Notes: generated by a model from the letters alone, not told the origin. A DNA stretch of 64,000 bases from Deinococcus frigens DSM 12807 (GCF_000701425.1 NZ_JNIW01000018.1:11056-75055), one strand, 5' to 3'; positions 49,843 to 62,198 are shown, counted from the stretch's first letter. Numbers and translations: made by a program.

Positions 49843-49969
49843 CGTGATGGCCCTTGGTGGGGGACGTCAGGCGTCCAGCCTGTCTACCCGCCCCACCTTG
49901 ACCCGCCCCCACCCTGGCCGCTAACCTGACCCCAGCTCCCGCGTGGAGTCAGTTTTGGTCAGCACCACC

Positions 49970-50090
49970 CCACTTCAGAGCGCCCGAGAGAACTGGCTCG
50001 TTGACGGCGCGGCAACCGGACTTCATTGCGTCACGGTGCCAAGGCCAGCCCCCCCGGGATCTGCGGCTCAACGATGAGCGTAGCAAGAGG
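49970..50090 (+). promoter_or_regulatory. SAM-I (S-box) riboswitch upstream of metY-metX
   Basis: The conserved SAM-I core is seen in order: CAGAGCGCCCGAGAGAACTGG, then CTCGTTGACGGCGCGGCAACCGG, CACGGTGCCAAGGCC, and CAACGATGAGCG, matching the aptamer's GAGGGA-CTGGC, GCAACC, GGTGCCAA and GATGAG blocks. The P1 pairing is imperfect by eye. SAM binding should reduce expression of the methionine genes 120 nt downstream, which fits their function. Confidence 0.85.
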
Positions 50091-50128
50091 GCGGGACCAA
50101 GCGGGAAGGTCACGCGGATGACGATATT

Positions 50129-50161
50129 CGCCCCTTCTCATCACTTCAAAGAGAAGGGGCG
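50129..50161 (+). terminator. Expression-platform hairpin after the SAM-I aptamer
   Basis: CGCCCCTTCTC and GAGAAGGGGCG make an 11-bp perfect stem with an 11-nt loop, but only TCGCGCTGTTT follows, so it is either a weak terminator or part of a translational switch. The metY ribosome site GGAGG is 38 nt farther on. Confidence 0.55.
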
Positions 50162-50210
50162 TCGCGCTGTTTCCAGGCGGCCCCCACCCAGCCACAGCGG
50201 AGGCCAGTCC

Positions 50211-51577
<1,367 letters not shown>

Positions 51578-51581
<4 letters not shown>

Positions 51582-52594
51582 CCGCCCTGTCCCGCGCCGC
51601 CCCCGCCCCGCCGCTGACCGCCGAAGCGGAGCGATGTTCGCCCACTGACCGGACGCAGAAAACCGCCGTGCTGTTCCGTACCTCGCCGCTGTTGCTGGAC
51701 TGCGGTCGGCCCCTGAGTGACGTGCAGGTGGCCTACCACACCTACGGCGAGGCGCAGGGCGAGGCCACGCTGGTCCTGCACGCCCTGACCGGCAACAGCG
51801 CCGTGCATGACTGGTGGCCAGACTTTCTGGGCGCGGGGCGGCCCCTCGATCCCACACGGGAATTCATCGTCTGCGCCAACGTGCTGGGCGGCTGCGCGGG
51901 CACGGACGGTCCCTCTCAACTGGGGGACATGCCCATCTCTCTGCGCGACATGGTCCGCGTGGGGCGGGCGCTGCTGGAGCATCTGGGCGTGCGGCGGGTG
52001 CGCATCATCGGCGCGAGCATGGGCGGACTGCTGGCCTACGCGTGGCTGCTGGAATGCCCCGATCTGGTGTCGCGGGCCGTGGTGATCGGTGCGCCGGTGC
52101 GGCATTCGCCGTGGGCGGTGGGCCTGAACAGCGCCGCCCGCGCCGCCATCCGTGCGGCCCCCGGCGGCGAGGGGTTAAAGGTGGCGCGTATGGTCGCCAT
52201 GCTGTCCTACCGCAGCCCGCAGAGCCTGGCCGTCACGCAGACAGGACAGCGCAGGCCGGGCGTGCACGCCGTTACCTCTTACTTGGAGTACCAGGGCGAG
52301 AAACTGCTGGCCCGCTTCTGCGAGCGCAGTTACGTGACCCTGACCGGCGCGATGGACGACTTTCAGCCGAACGCCGCCGAACTGGCCGCCATCCGCGTTC
52401 CGGTGCTGGCGGTAGGCATTTCCAGCGACATGCTGTATCCGGCGGCGGAGGTCAGCGCCGGGGCCGCCCTGCTGCCGAACGCCACCTACTGGGAACTGGA
52501 CAGCATCCACGGCCACGACGCCTTTTTAATGGACCCGGGCGAGTTGCCCCAGCGGGTGGCGGCATTTCTGCGGGGCGGAACGGCGGCAAGCTGA
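51578..52594 (+). CDS. metX: Homoserine O-acetyltransferase
   Basis: A 338-aa alpha/beta-hydrolase-fold acyltransferase that acetylates homoserine to supply MetY. The family's [19 protein letters not shown] and the nucleophile [10 protein letters not shown] are present, with the acid-base pair near the C-terminus ([10 protein letters not shown]). Starts with GTG overlapping the metY stop and preceded by GAGAGGAGGC. The 188-bp gap downstream, to the convergent regulator, shows no clear element. Confidence 0.94.
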
Positions 52595-52782
52595 GGCTGG
52601 ATTGAAAATCATCCACCGTCCTGGAAGGGTCCACCGCTGAAGTTCTTCCTCGCCCTTGCGCCGCGACTCCCCCCCCGGCCTCTGCCCGACGTCCAGCCAA
52701 CCTTTCGGCTTTCCTCGACGCGACACTTCTCCAATGACAGCTGCTCTGGAGCGAGGGGGGGTTGCTGGCGTCCCAGCCGCCG

Positions 52783-53520
52783 CTAATCCGGCGCGTCCCC
52801 CTGCGGCGCAACGCCCACCTGTGCAGCCACGTTCAGTGAAAGTGTCAGCGCCCTGCCGCCTGCCCGCAGGCGCAGGGTGCCCAGGGCAATGTCCACGGCC
52901 TCCACCACCACCCCCGCGCCGGGGGTCAGGCCGGCACCCACCAGGGCGCGCAGTTGCGCGGCGTCGGCGTCAGGCACGCGCGCGATCACGCCGGTGTCCC
53001 CGGCGGCCAGTTGCGACAGGCGGCGCTCGGCGCGGGCGGGCAGAGCGCCGTCCAGGGTGGGAATCGGGTCGCCGTGCGGATCGTGCGTGGGATCGCCCAG
53101 CCACGCGGCAATGCGGGCTTCCAGACGCTCGCTCAGGGCGTGTTCCAGCCGCTCGGCTTCCTCATGCACCTCGTCCAGCGGCACGCCCAGGGCGCGGTGC
53201 AGGAACAGTTCCAGCAGGCGGTGGTGCCGCAGCACTTCCAGCGCCACGCGCTCGCCCTCGGCGGTCAGGGCCGCGCCCTGGTACGGCGCGTGCGACACCA
53301 GCCCCTGCTCGGTCAGCTTGCGCAGCATGCCGGTCACGCTGGCGGGGGCCACCTCCAGCGCGTCGGCCAGCGCCTGGGTGCTTACTTTCTGGCCGCTGCC
53401 CTTGCCCACACTCTTTTCAGACCGGGCTTTTTCAGACCGGGCCTTGTCGGAGTGGCCCAGCATGTAAAGCTGCTTGAGGTAATCCTCGGCAGAGCGCGAG
53501 AGTGGGGCGCGGGCAGTCAT
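52783..53520 (-). CDS. DtxR/MntR-family metal-dependent repressor
   Basis: A 245-aa regulator: winged HTH (about 10-75), dimerisation/metal domain with [19 protein letters not shown], and a C-terminal SH3-like FeoA domain. It probably senses manganese or iron, central to Deinococcus Mn homeostasis. An insert between the first helices, [20 protein letters not shown], is a tandem duplication of about seven residues. TACACT (53527-53532, minus) lies 6 nt before the ATG. Its targets are not visible here. Confidence 0.88.
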   Translation of the reverse strand: MTARAPLSRSAEDYLKQLYMLGHSDKARSEKARSEKSVGKGSGQKVSTQALADALEVAPASVTGMLRKLTEQGLVSHAPYQGAALTAEGERVALEVLRHHRLLELFLHRALGVPLDEVHEEAERLEHALSERLEARIAAWLGDPTHDPHGDPIPTLDGALPARAERRLSQLAAGDTGVIARVPDADAAQLRALVGAGLTPGAGVVVEAVDIALGTLRLRAGGRALTLSLNVAAQVGVAPQGDAPD

Positions 53521-53604
53521 GGAGACAGTGTAGCGGGCAGGTGCGGGGAAGGGCAGAGCAGGGGACGGGAACTTTTTTTCATCTCACGCCCTCTAAGGTA
53601 CGAG

Positions 53605-54222
53605 GTGAGCTTGAATGACCCCCCAGCCTCTAACCCAACTGTGGTCCGCCCGTCCGTGCAGGACCTGCCGGAAGTTTCCGAGGTGCAGCCGTCCGATCTG
53701 CACCTCGCCCGCCTGGCCGGGAGTGACGAGGCCGCCTTCGAGGCGCTGGTGACCCGGCACGCCGCCGGGATTCACCGCCTGGCCGCCGGAATGGTGGGGC
53801 CGGGCGCGGCAGACGACGTGGTGCAAGAGGTCTTTATCGCCGTCCACAGGGGCTTGAAGAGGTTCCGGGGCGAGGCGGCCTTCAGCACCTGGCTGCACCG
53901 CATCACGCTGAATGCCTGCCACAAGGCATTGAAAGCCAAGGGCCACCCCACCGTCCCACTCAGCCACTCCCCTGAACCCGCTGCCCCGCACGATCCGGTC
54001 CACGCCGGGGAGCAGGCCGACCTGCGCGCCCGGCTGGCCCGCGCCATGCAGACCCTGCCCGCAGACCAGCGCGAGGCCGTCTCGCTGCGCGAACTCTCGG
54101 GCCTGGACTACACCGAGATCGCCGCCATCACCGGCGTGGAACTGGGCACCGTCAAGAGCCGCATCAACCGGGGCCGCGCCGCACTGCGGGCGTACCTGAC
54201 CGCAGCCGGAATCAGGCCGTGA
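53605..54222 (+). CDS. ECF-type RNA polymerase sigma factor
   Basis: A sigma-70 family protein of about 205 aa with only regions 2 and 4. Region 2: [15 protein letters not shown]...[20 protein letters not shown]...[15 protein letters not shown]. Region 4: [41 protein letters not shown]. Start uncertain: GTG at 53605 is chosen; a TTG follows nine bases later. It is the first gene of a six-gene set with an anti-sigma candidate, an RseB-like exported protein and three exported proteins, so it likely controls an envelope response. Confidence 0.9.
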   Translation: MSLNDPPASNPTVVRPSVQDLPEVSEVQPSDLHLARLAGSDEAAFEALVTRHAAGIHRLAAGMVGPGAADDVVQEVFIAVHRGLKRFRGEAAFSTWLHRITLNACHKALKAKGHPTVPLSHSPEPAAPHDPVHAGEQADLRARLARAMQTLPADQREAVSLRELSGLDYTEIAAITGVELGTVKSRINRGRAALRAYLTAAGIRP

Positions 54223-54262
54223 ACCACTCCCAATCTTCCCGCCAAGCCAGAGGACTCCTCCC

Positions 54263-54535
54263 ATGACTGACCACGATCTGGACACCCTGTTCGCCCACGC
54301 CCGCGCCCCGACGCCCACCGACAGTGGGGCCGCCGAGCGCTTTCTGGGCCGCCACCGCGCTCGCCAGGCCCAGCAGCAGGGGTCCCGTCAGCGGTCCCTG
54401 CGCGCAGGTTGGGTGGGCACGTTGCTGGCCTCGGCGGCGGTGGTGGCGGGCGTCACGGTGCTGCGGCCCGCGCCGGAGCTGCCCGCCAGCGCGGCGTATG
54501 GGGTGTATCAGCGTGCCTGGGGAGACGGCTGGTGA
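54263..54535 (+). CDS. Small single-TM protein, candidate anti-sigma factor
   Basis: A 90-aa protein: an acidic/polar N-terminal stretch with [13 protein letters not shown] and a basic segment ([20 protein letters not shown]), then one membrane helix ([18 protein letters not shown], about 50-68) and a short outside tail. This inside-domain/TM layout directly after an ECF sigma gene suggests an anti-sigma factor, but it lacks a clear zinc (ZAS) motif and no homology is visible. Its end overlaps the next gene as GTGA. Confidence 0.6.
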   Translation: MTDHDLDTLFAHARAPTPTDSGAAERFLGRHRARQAQQQGSRQRSLRAGWVGTLLASAAVVAGVTVLRPAPELPASAAYGVYQRAWGDGW

Positions 54536-55371
54536 GGGGGCTGGTGCTGGGGACCGCGCTGGTGGGGCTGCTGGTTCTGTCGGGAGCGGCGGACGCATCC
54601 GGTGCGGACGATCTACTCGCGGCGCTGAAGCAGGCGCGGACGCTGGAGGCGCGCGGCACGGTGGAGGTCACGGTGCTGTTTCCGCCGCGCGATCTGCCCA
54701 CCAAGACGGCGGGGGCGCTGCCGCGCGTGCCATTTCGCCCCGGCCTGATCACGCGCAATTTCAATATCAGTCGGGCGGGCCAGGAAGCGGTGGCAGGCCG
54801 CACCACCACCCGTTTCGAGCTGACGCCAAAGGTGGGCCAGGCTGCGCGCTGGACGCTGTGGATCGACCTGGAGTGGAACATTCCGCTGGCATATCAGGAG
54901 AGCTTCCCGGACGGCACGCCCGCCCGCCGCGCCGTGTTCCAGCAGGTGAGTGCCCAGCCCGCCCGCGTGAAGGTGGCCCTGCCCGCCCTGCCCCAGGGCC
55001 TGCGCCCCGCCGTCCTCGCGGCGCTGCCGGGGCTGCGGCTGCCCGCCGGAATCCAGCCCGTGGGCGTCCGCAGTCGGCCCAATGGCGGCCTGGAAGTCAG
55101 CCTGACCGACGGCGTGAACGTGTTCGCGCTGGTGACCGCGCCCAGAGGGGTACGCGCCGCGCCGGGCATCGCGTCCCGCAAGGTGGGCGGCGGCTTCGTG
55201 TGGCTGGTGGGCAACCTGCCCCAGAACGTCCTTGAAACGGCACTGGCCAAGGTGGGCCGGGGAGACACGGCTGGTCTGGGAACTTTTTTGAAGGTGGACG
55301 CCTCTAAGGTCCAGACCAGCCCCGCTCCCCAGCCCGCTCCCCAGCCCGCCTCTCAGAAGGAGACCCCGTGA
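54532..55371 (+). CDS. Exported RseB-like sigma-regulator protein
   Basis: A 279-aa exported protein: signal peptide/TM at 1-25 ([23 protein letters not shown]), then a beta-rich domain where [17 protein letters not shown]...RTTTRFEL resembles MucB/RseB and lipoprotein-sensing (LolA-like) folds, and a second domain (about 130-255) with [22 protein letters not shown]. RseB binds anti-sigma RseA in E. coli, so this would fit an envelope-stress circuit. The last 20 residues are Pro/Ala/Gln-rich repeats. Confidence 0.68.
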   Translation: MRGLVLGTALVGLLVLSGAADASGADDLLAALKQARTLEARGTVEVTVLFPPRDLPTKTAGALPRVPFRPGLITRNFNISRAGQEAVAGRTTTRFELTPKVGQAARWTLWIDLEWNIPLAYQESFPDGTPARRAVFQQVSAQPARVKVALPALPQGLRPAVLAALPGLRLPAGIQPVGVRSRPNGGLEVSLTDGVNVFALVTAPRGVRAAPGIASRKVGGGFVWLVGNLPQNVLETALAKVGRGDTAGLGTFLKVDASKVQTSPAPQPAPQPASQKETP

Positions 55372-56675
55372 GCCTGCCCCCACACACCACCAAACTCAGC
55401 CTGGAAGACGCCGCGCATTTTCTGCGGCGCACCGCGTTCGGCGCAACCGACGCGCAGATTCGCGCCCTGGTGGGCAAAGATGCCCGCGCCGTGGCTCAGG
55501 CGGCCCTGACATTCGACGCCCGCACGGCATCCAGCAACCCCGCCCCTGCCAATCCCTTCGATCCCTCGGTGGGCGCGGCCCCCAGCGCAATGCTCCAGCT
55601 CACGCGCGCCGCGTGGCTGTTCGAGCTGATGTACAGCCCCCACCCGCTGCGCGAGAAGCTGGCCCTGACCTGGAGCAACCATTTCGTGATCGGCACCGAC
55701 AAGGTCAAGAACCACCCGGCCCTGGCCGCCTATCTGGGGCTGCTGCGCCAGCACGCGGCTGGTCCCAGCTTCGAGGAGTTCACGCTGGACATCGCGCAGA
55801 CGCCCGCCATGCTGCGCTACCTGGACAACGACAGGAACAAGAAGGGCAAGCCCAACGAGAACTTTGCCCGCGAGCTGATGGAGCTGTTCACGCTGGGCAT
55901 CGGCACCCCCGACAACCCCAATTACACCGAACAGGACGTCCACGAGGGCGCGAGGGCACTGACCGGCTGGAGTATCGAGGGCGGGCGCGGCACTCCCAAG
56001 AACACTTACCTGGAACCGGTCAAGGCCAGCTACAACCCCAGGCAGCACGACGACGGCCCCAAGACCTACCTGGGCCACAGCGGCAAGCTGGATTTTGGGG
56101 ACGTGATCCGCATCGCCGCCACGCACCCGCAGACCGCCGTGTTCATATCGCGCAAGCTCCACCGCGCCTTTCTGGCCGATACGCCGGGTGAGGGAGCGGT
56201 GCAGGGCAGCGCCGAAACCTTTCGCCGCACGAACGGCAACGTCGGCGCGGTGCTGGAAGAACTGCTGTCCAGCGCGGCCTTTTACGCACCCCAGAACCGC
56301 GCCAGCATCATCCGGGGGCCGGTGGAGTACATCGTGGGCGCGGTGAGGACGCTGGGACAACCCAAGCTGGAAGCCAGGCAGATACTGAACCTGGCCCAGA
56401 CCGCTGGCAAGATGGGCCAGACCCTGCTGCAACCCGATACGGTCAAGGGCTGGGACGGCGGGCGCGGGTGGATCAACGACTCGGTGCTGCTGACGCGCAT
56501 GCAGGTGGCCGCCGCGCTTGCCCTGGGCAACGCCGCCCCCACCCTGGACGCCGCGCCCGGCGATCTGGCCCTCTTCGGTACCGAGAACAGTCCCGTGCAG
56601 GCCGCCCTGAAAGGTCTGAATCCCAGGCAGCGGCTGTATCTGGCGCTGGTCAGCCCCGAGTTTCAACTGGCGTGA
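55368..56675 (+). CDS. DUF1800-domain protein
   Basis: A 435-aa protein of the DUF1800 family, recognised by [58 protein letters not shown] and [18 protein letters not shown]. Function of the family is unknown; members are usually next to DUF1501 genes, as here. No signal peptide is seen at the start, so if exported it may travel with the Tat-exported partner. GTG start overlapping the RseB-like stop. Confidence 0.88.
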   Translation: MSLPPHTTKLSLEDAAHFLRRTAFGATDAQIRALVGKDARAVAQAALTFDARTASSNPAPANPFDPSVGAAPSAMLQLTRAAWLFELMYSPHPLREKLALTWSNHFVIGTDKVKNHPALAAYLGLLRQHAAGPSFEEFTLDIAQTPAMLRYLDNDRNKKGKPNENFARELMELFTLGIGTPDNPNYTEQDVHEGARALTGWSIEGGRGTPKNTYLEPVKASYNPRQHDDGPKTYLGHSGKLDFGDVIRIAATHPQTAVFISRKLHRAFLADTPGEGAVQGSAETFRRTNGNVGAVLEELLSSAAFYAPQNRASIIRGPVEYIVGAVRTLGQPKLEARQILNLAQTAGKMGQTLLQPDTVKGWDGGRGWINDSVLLTRMQVAAALALGNAAPTLDAAPGDLALFGTENSPVQAALKGLNPRQRLYLALVSPEFQLA

Positions 56676-56776
56676 GCCAGGTCCGAGGGTCTCAACGTCT
56701 GAACGCGAGACCACACCACCACTGTTCCGTTTAGACCTTTTGACCCTCAGACCTTTAGACCTCCGAAGGAGCTTCC

Positions 56777-57936
<1,160 letters not shown>

Positions 57937-57949
<13 letters not shown>

Positions 57950-58440
57950 GCGCCAGTGGCCGCAGCGTCCGTCTGGTGGGGGGTGGGCTAGCGGCGCTGG
58001 TGGTCCTGAGCCTGCCCGTCGCCCTGGCCATGCCCAAGTACCGCGCGCAGGCGATTCAGCAGTTTCATTACGACACCGGCAACCCGCTGTGGGCACTGGA
58101 CCGCCGGGTGATGGCCTGCACCTTCTGTCACGTGGGCGCGGGCGGCGGCGCACCCTGGAACCCGTTCGGCGAGGCCATCCGCGCCGGCTTCAGGGCCGAC
58201 GCGGCGGCGGGCCGCCAGGGCAAATTCCCGAACGTGCTGTATGCGGTCCTCCAGGCCGGCGGGGACGCGGACGGCGACGGCTACCCGGACGCGCTGGAGG
58301 TCTTTGCCCACACCCTGCCCGGCGACGCGGGAAGCAGGCCCGACACACCCCTGGCCGGGTTGCAAACCGAATTCGCGGTGGCGGGGGGCATGGAGCAGTA
58401 CGCGCCACCAGCGGCAAAGGGGGCGGGAGCGGGGCGCTGA
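57937..58440 (+). CDS. Exported CxxCH haem-binding protein with an EF-hand-like segment
   Basis: A 167-aa exported protein: signal peptide/TM (about 10-35, [23 protein letters not shown]), a c-type cytochrome-like CTFCHVG motif (about 69-75), and a [13 protein letters not shown] calcium-loop-like segment. One haem is possible, but I see no clear distal methionine. It overlaps the DUF1501 stop by 13 bp, so it belongs to the same operon; suggests a redox-linked envelope function. Confidence 0.7.
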
Positions 58441-58554
58441 CGGCGAGGGCTGCCCCCCGTTCCGCTCTCCGGGACCCGGATCACGTCCGTGCCCTCACGC
58501 AATCCTGAGTTCTGGAATCCCTTCCAACTTCCGGGGTATCCTGGGCCTCCAATC

Positions 58555-59562
58555 ATGAAGACCCCCACCATTCAGGATGTCGCCCAGCGCGCGGGCGTGG
58601 GCGTGGGCACCGTGTCACGGGTGCTGAACAACCACGCGGCGGTCAAACCCGCGACGCGCGAGACCGTATTGCAGGCCATCGCCGACCTCGACTACACGCC
58701 CAACCCGCACGCCCGGCGCATCGCGGGCGGCAAGAGTTACACCATCAGCGTGCTGCTGCCGGTGCTGACCACCGAGTTCTACGCCCGGCTGCTGGACGGC
58801 CTGGAAACGGCCTTCCAGGAGGCGCGTTACGACGTGGCGATCTTTCCGCTGCTGGACCGCTCGCGGCTGGAGCGCTACCTGGCCTCGCACACGCTGGCCT
58901 ACCAGGCCGACGGGCTGGTGATGGCGACGTACAATCTGACCAAAGTGTTCCACGAGCGCCGGTTGCGGACCCAGCAGCCCACCGTGCTGGTAGACGCCTA
59001 CACCGACGACGCCGACTGCTCGTACATGGATAATCTGGCCGGGGGCGTGCTGGCCGGGGAATACGCCGCCACGCTGCCGGGGGCGCTGTACGCCATCTGG
59101 GTGGAGACCGAACTGGACCAGCTCTTTACCACCCGCGTTTTCGAGGACCGCCGCACCGGATTCTTCCAGGCGCTCGCGGCTGCCGGGCGCACGGTGGCCG
59201 GCGAGTACACCGCCAGCTTCGACACGCTGGCCGCCCGCAATACCGCCGCCGCGCTGCTGGACGACGTGCAGCGCGGCGAAGGCGGCCTGCCCTGCACGGT
59301 CTTCGCCTCTGCCGACCTGCTGGCCGGGGCGCTGCTGGACGAGGCGCGGGTACGCGGGCTAACGCCGGGCCAGGACGTGCGGATCATCGGCTTCGACGAT
59401 CAGCCATGGGCCGCCGCGCGCGGCCTGACCACGCTGCACCAGCCCGTCGAGGCGATGGGTCACGAGGCCGCGCAACTGCTGCTGTCGCGGCTGGGAGGCT
59501 ACCAGGGACCCGCCCGCGCCCGCCGCTTCCAGCCGCATCTAATCGTGCGGGACAGCGCGTAA
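58555..59562 (+). CDS. LacI-family transcriptional regulator
   Basis: A 335-aa repressor with the LacI HTH (TIQDVAQRAGVGVGTVSRVLNN, residues 4-25) and a periplasmic-binding-like sugar domain. Ends with EAAQLLLSRLGG...RFQPHLIVRDS, as usual. The effector sugar and target genes are unknown; no sugar operon is adjacent. TATCCT about 11 nt before the ATG at 58555 may be the -10. Confidence 0.9.
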   Translation: MKTPTIQDVAQRAGVGVGTVSRVLNNHAAVKPATRETVLQAIADLDYTPNPHARRIAGGKSYTISVLLPVLTTEFYARLLDGLETAFQEARYDVAIFPLLDRSRLERYLASHTLAYQADGLVMATYNLTKVFHERRLRTQQPTVLVDAYTDDADCSYMDNLAGGVLAGEYAATLPGALYAIWVETELDQLFTTRVFEDRRTGFFQALAAAGRTVAGEYTASFDTLAARNTAAALLDDVQRGEGGLPCTVFASADLLAGALLDEARVRGLTPGQDVRIIGFDDQPWAAARGLTTLHQPVEAMGHEAAQLLLSRLGGYQGPARARRFQPHLIVRDSA

Positions 59563-59590
59563 GGCAGGACTGACCCTCTTCGGCACAGGC

Positions 59591-60661
59591 TCAGTCGAAC
59601 AGACCCGGCTGCGCGGGCCTCTCCCCCACCCCGCACAGGCCCGCCGCCGTGATTCCGGCCAGGCGTACGCCCCGCCCGGACAGCAGCTCCGGCGTCAGCG
59701 AATGCGCGGCGGCGCGGGCCAGATCGGGGGCCAGGTGGACGGGCGCGGGCAATGTGACGCGGCGGGTAAGAACAGCCCGGTCACTGAACTTGAGTTTTAA
59801 AACCACGGTGCGCCCGGCCAGACCCGCCCGCGCCAGCCGCCGCTCCACCGCCTCTGCCAGCACCGGCAGGCGCTCCAGCACGGCCTCCACGCTGCCCAGA
59901 TCGTCGCCGTAGGTTTCCTCCGCGCCGACGCTCTTGTGCGGGCGGTCCGGGTCCACCGGGCGGTCATCCAGCCCGTGGGCAATGCGCCAGAAGTGCTGGC
60001 CCACCTTGCCGAACTGCGCCGTCAGGTGTTCGGGCGAGGCAGCGCGCAGGTCCGCCCCAGTGTGGATGCCCCGCGCGGCCAGCTTGGCGGCGGTGGCCGG
60101 GCCGACACCGTGGAAATCGCCCACCGGAAGGGCGGCCAGCAACCCATCCACCTGAGCGGGCAGCAGCACCGTCAGGCCATCGGGCTTGTTCATGCCGCTG
60201 GCGAGCTTGGCGAGAAACTTGTTGACGCTGACCCCGGCGGTGGCGGTCAGTCCCGTCTCGGCGCGGATGTCGGCGCGGATGGCCTGTGCGATGCGGGTGG
60301 CGCTGGGGCCGCCGCGCAGGGCCGTGGTCACGTCCAGATATGCCTCGTCCAGCGACAGCGGCTCCACCAGCGCCGTGTAGCGGGCGAACACCGCGCGAAT
60401 CTGGGTGCTGACCTCGCGGTACGCCTCGAAGCGGGGCGGCACCACCAGCAGATCGGGGCAACGTTCCAGCGCCCGGTAAAGCGGCATGGCGCTGCGGACA
60501 CCAAAGGGCCGCGCCTCGTAACTGGCGGTCAGAACCACGCTGCGCCGCCCGCCCCACGCTACCGCCAGCGGACGCCCCCGCAACCGCGCGTCGTCGCGCC
60601 CCTCTACCGACGCGTAAAAGGCGTCCATGTCCACATGAATGATCTTGCGGCTGGTGGACAT
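59591..60661 (-). CDS. dinB: DNA polymerase IV (Y-family)
   Basis: A 356-aa translesion polymerase: catalytic HVDMDAFYASVEG at the N-terminus and SLDEAYLDVT (about 100-110), the helix-hairpin-helix thumb region (LPVGDFHGVGPATAAKLAARGI) and the little-finger domain. Its C-terminus ends QPGLFD, a beta-clamp-binding-like motif. I see no DdrO/RDRM-type palindrome upstream. Some deinococci are reported to lack Y-family polymerases, so presence here helps narrow the species. Confidence 0.94.
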   Translation of the reverse strand: MSTSRKIIHVDMDAFYASVEGRDDARLRGRPLAVAWGGRRSVVLTASYEARPFGVRSAMPLYRALERCPDLLVVPPRFEAYREVSTQIRAVFARYTALVEPLSLDEAYLDVTTALRGGPSATRIAQAIRADIRAETGLTATAGVSVNKFLAKLASGMNKPDGLTVLLPAQVDGLLAALPVGDFHGVGPATAAKLAARGIHTGADLRAASPEHLTAQFGKVGQHFWRIAHGLDDRPVDPDRPHKSVGAEETYGDDLGSVEAVLERLPVLAEAVERRLARAGLAGRTVVLKLKFSDRAVLTRRVTLPAPVHLAPDLARAAAHSLTPELLSGRGVRLAGITAAGLCGVGERPAQPGLFD

Positions 60662-60733
60662 GGCCTCATTTTACGGTAGGGGCGGAACCGGCCAGCGGGT
60701 CAGGAGTGGTTGAAAGGTTGCCAGCTCTCCACC

Positions 60734-60764
60734 ACCCGCCTCCACCCCGGGCGAAAGCCAAAGC
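60734..60764 (+). repeat. 31-bp array repeat, copy R1
   Basis: First of four same-orientation copies that flank toxin-antitoxin modules. It differs from R2 at 5 of 31 positions. Core GGGCGAAAGCC can form a small GNRA-like hairpin. It lies between dinB and the mazE-like gene. Confidence 0.7.
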
Positions 60765-60845
60765 GAGAGCAGAAGCAATGGGCGACATGATTGGCTTACC
60801 AGCTCCAATCTTTAAGATAGTTAGTATGAATGATAGTATGAAGCT

Positions 60846-61100
60846 ATGACCACCAATTCTGCACAGCGCATCACCATCAGCCTCCCCCCAGATGCCGCCC
60901 GCTATCTGGAGGAATACCAGCAAACCCACCACCTGACCAGCCGCAGTGAGGCCGTGTTAAAAGCCATCCAGGCGCTCCGTGATCAGCAACTGGCCGAGGA
61001 ATATGCCGCACTGGCCCGCGAGAACAACCCGGAACGCGCCCGTTTTTTGGAAGGCAGCACCGATGGTCTGGAAGCCAGTGACGGCAGCGAATGGCTGTAG
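60846..61100 (+). CDS. MazE-like/ribbon-helix-helix antitoxin (module 1)
   Basis: An 84-aa antitoxin: N-terminal RHH DNA-binding fold (RITISLPPDAARYLEEYQQ...TSRSEAVLKAIQAL) and a C-terminal acidic tail (about 50-84) that should neutralise MazF. TAGTAT (60834-60839) is 6 nt before the ATG, with AGTATGAA direct repeats that may be the operator. Overlaps the toxin gene by 10 bp. Related to the antitoxin at 62997. Confidence 0.84.
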   Translation: MTTNSAQRITISLPPDAARYLEEYQQTHHLTSRSEAVLKAIQALRDQQLAEEYAALARENNPERARFLEGSTDGLEASDGSEWL

Positions 61101-61438
61101 GGCTGATCCGCCGGGGTGACATCCTGCTGATCGAGTTCGCTCCTGCCCGCCGCGCCGAGGCGGACTTTATCCGGCCCGCCGTGGTCATCACCAACAATGT
61201 TGCCAATGCTGGGGCAGACGCCATTACAGTTATTCCGCTGACCAGCAATCTGAATAGCGTGTACGCCTTTCAACTGCTGTTGCCCACCAAGCGCACCGGA
61301 TTGCACCAGGACAGCAAGGCGCAGACGGAACTGATTGGCTCGGTAGCCCTGACCCGTGTGCGCCAGCGTCTGGGCCACGTTCCCGAAGACCTGATGCGTG
61401 AACTGGACGGCAGAATCCGGCTGCATCTGGCCCTCTAG
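61091..61438 (+). CDS. MazF/PemK-like toxin (module 1)
   Basis: A 115-aa MazF-family endoribonuclease: IRRGDILLIEFAPAR...IRPAVVITNN...VIPLTSN and the C-terminal LGHVPEDLMRELDGRIRLHL. About 71 percent identical by eye, without gaps, to the toxin at 63230. Cleaves mRNA in the absence of its antitoxin; start at 61091 inside the antitoxin end. Confidence 0.88.
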   Translation: MAVGLIRRGDILLIEFAPARRAEADFIRPAVVITNNVANAGADAITVIPLTSNLNSVYAFQLLLPTKRTGLHQDSKAQTELIGSVALTRVRQRLGHVPEDLMRELDGRIRLHLAL

Positions 61439-61450
61439 CCCCAACACAGC

Positions 61451-61481
61451 ACCCGCCCCCACCACGGTCGAAAGCTGAAGC
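61451..61481 (+). repeat. 31-bp array repeat, copy R2
   Basis: 13 nt after the mazF-like stop and 13 nt before the convergent vapC stop. 26 of 31 positions match R3. 717 bp from R1. Confidence 0.7.
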
Positions 61482-61494
61482 GGGGGCAGAGGCT

Positions 61495-61929
61495 TTACCG
61501 AATCAACTGCACCGTGAACGGCAGGTCTGGAATCACGGCCCAGCCGCGCTCCGCCGTCAACACATCCAGCTCCAACGCTTCCGCCGTTCCCAGACAACAG
61601 GCGTCCCCCAGACTGAGGTCATAAGGCGATTTGCGGGCGTAGTAAAATGCGGCCTTTTCACGGCAAGCCGAATCAAACGGCGCTTCCGTCACAAGAGATC
61701 GGAGGGCTGCCAGTCGGCTTTGAATCTGCCCCTGGGTCAACTGGCCGCGCCCGACGAGTTTTCCTTCCGCTTCGGTCAGGGTCACGCTGCTGATCCGGCA
61801 GGCCCGTGAAGAGATGATCCTGTCTACCTCGTCCACGCCCGGCTCGTCTCCCAGAAAAGCCAGCAAGGCACTGGCATCCAGCAGCACTGGCTTACCAGCC
61901 CTTCCGGGCGGCTTCGGCGCGGCGGTCAT
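61495..61929 (-). CDS. VapC-like PIN-domain toxin (module 2)
   Basis: A 144-aa PIN RNase: first acidic motif VLLDASALLAFLGDE, second in TLTEAEGK, third LSLGDACCLGTAEALELDVLTAER. The ATG at 61929 overlaps the antitoxin by 38 bp; a GTG at 61885-61887 just after the antitoxin stop is an alternative giving a protein that starts at the PIN core. Confidence 0.86.
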   Translation of the reverse strand: MTAAPKPPGRAGKPVLLDASALLAFLGDEPGVDEVDRIISSRACRISSVTLTEAEGKLVGRGQLTQGQIQSRLAALRSLVTEAPFDSACREKAAFYYARKSPYDLSLGDACCLGTAEALELDVLTAERGWAVIPDLPFTVQLIR

Positions 61930-62149
61930 CCAGAAGTTCCTGAGTCAGATCCACCCCAGGAGGACTTTTCAGGCTGCCCCGCAGCTCCTGCGCCAGCGCC
62001 CGGCGGCTGGTCAGCCGGAAACCATGCTCCTCTCTGAGCAGGATCAGGTCATCGCCTTCCTGAACGCCCAGTTCTGCGCGGACGTCCACTGGCACGACAA
62101 CGCGCCCCTGTGCCTGGACTTTCAGATGGTAGGCATGAGAAGTGGTCAT
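61892..62149 (-). CDS. AbrB/SpoVT-like antitoxin (module 2)
   Basis: An 85-aa swapped-hairpin AbrB antitoxin: YHLKVQAQGRVVVPVDVRAELGVQEGDDLILL is the DNA-binding barrel; the C-terminal half binds the toxin. TATACT lies 5 nt before the ATG (62155-62160, minus strand) within the operator palindrome. Confidence 0.85.
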   Translation of the reverse strand: MTTSHAYHLKVQAQGRVVVPVDVRAELGVQEGDDLILLREEHGFRLTSRRALAQELRGSLKSPPGVDLTQELLDDRRAEAARKGW

Positions 62150-62174
62150 GCCTAAGTATAACACTTGAGGCATG
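62147..62174. promoter_or_regulatory. Operator palindrome of vapBC module 2
   Basis: CATGCCT...AGGCATG, 7-bp perfect arms with inner AGT/ACT, covers the -10 and the antitoxin start codon. Half-sites match those of the HigBA-like pair at 27926. Confidence 0.6.
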
Positions 62175-62198
62175 AGCGCAACGTAACCCCACCGCTCT

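Noticed and set aside
49600..49929. Overlapping plus-strand ORFs in the crtB-metY gap
   Set aside because: They run across repeat A3 and noncoding sequence, lack a ribosome site or promoter spacing, and have no family resemblance.
60662..60733. DdrO radiation/desiccation response motif before dinB
   Set aside because: No TTATG...CATAA-type palindrome is seen in the dinB upstream region.
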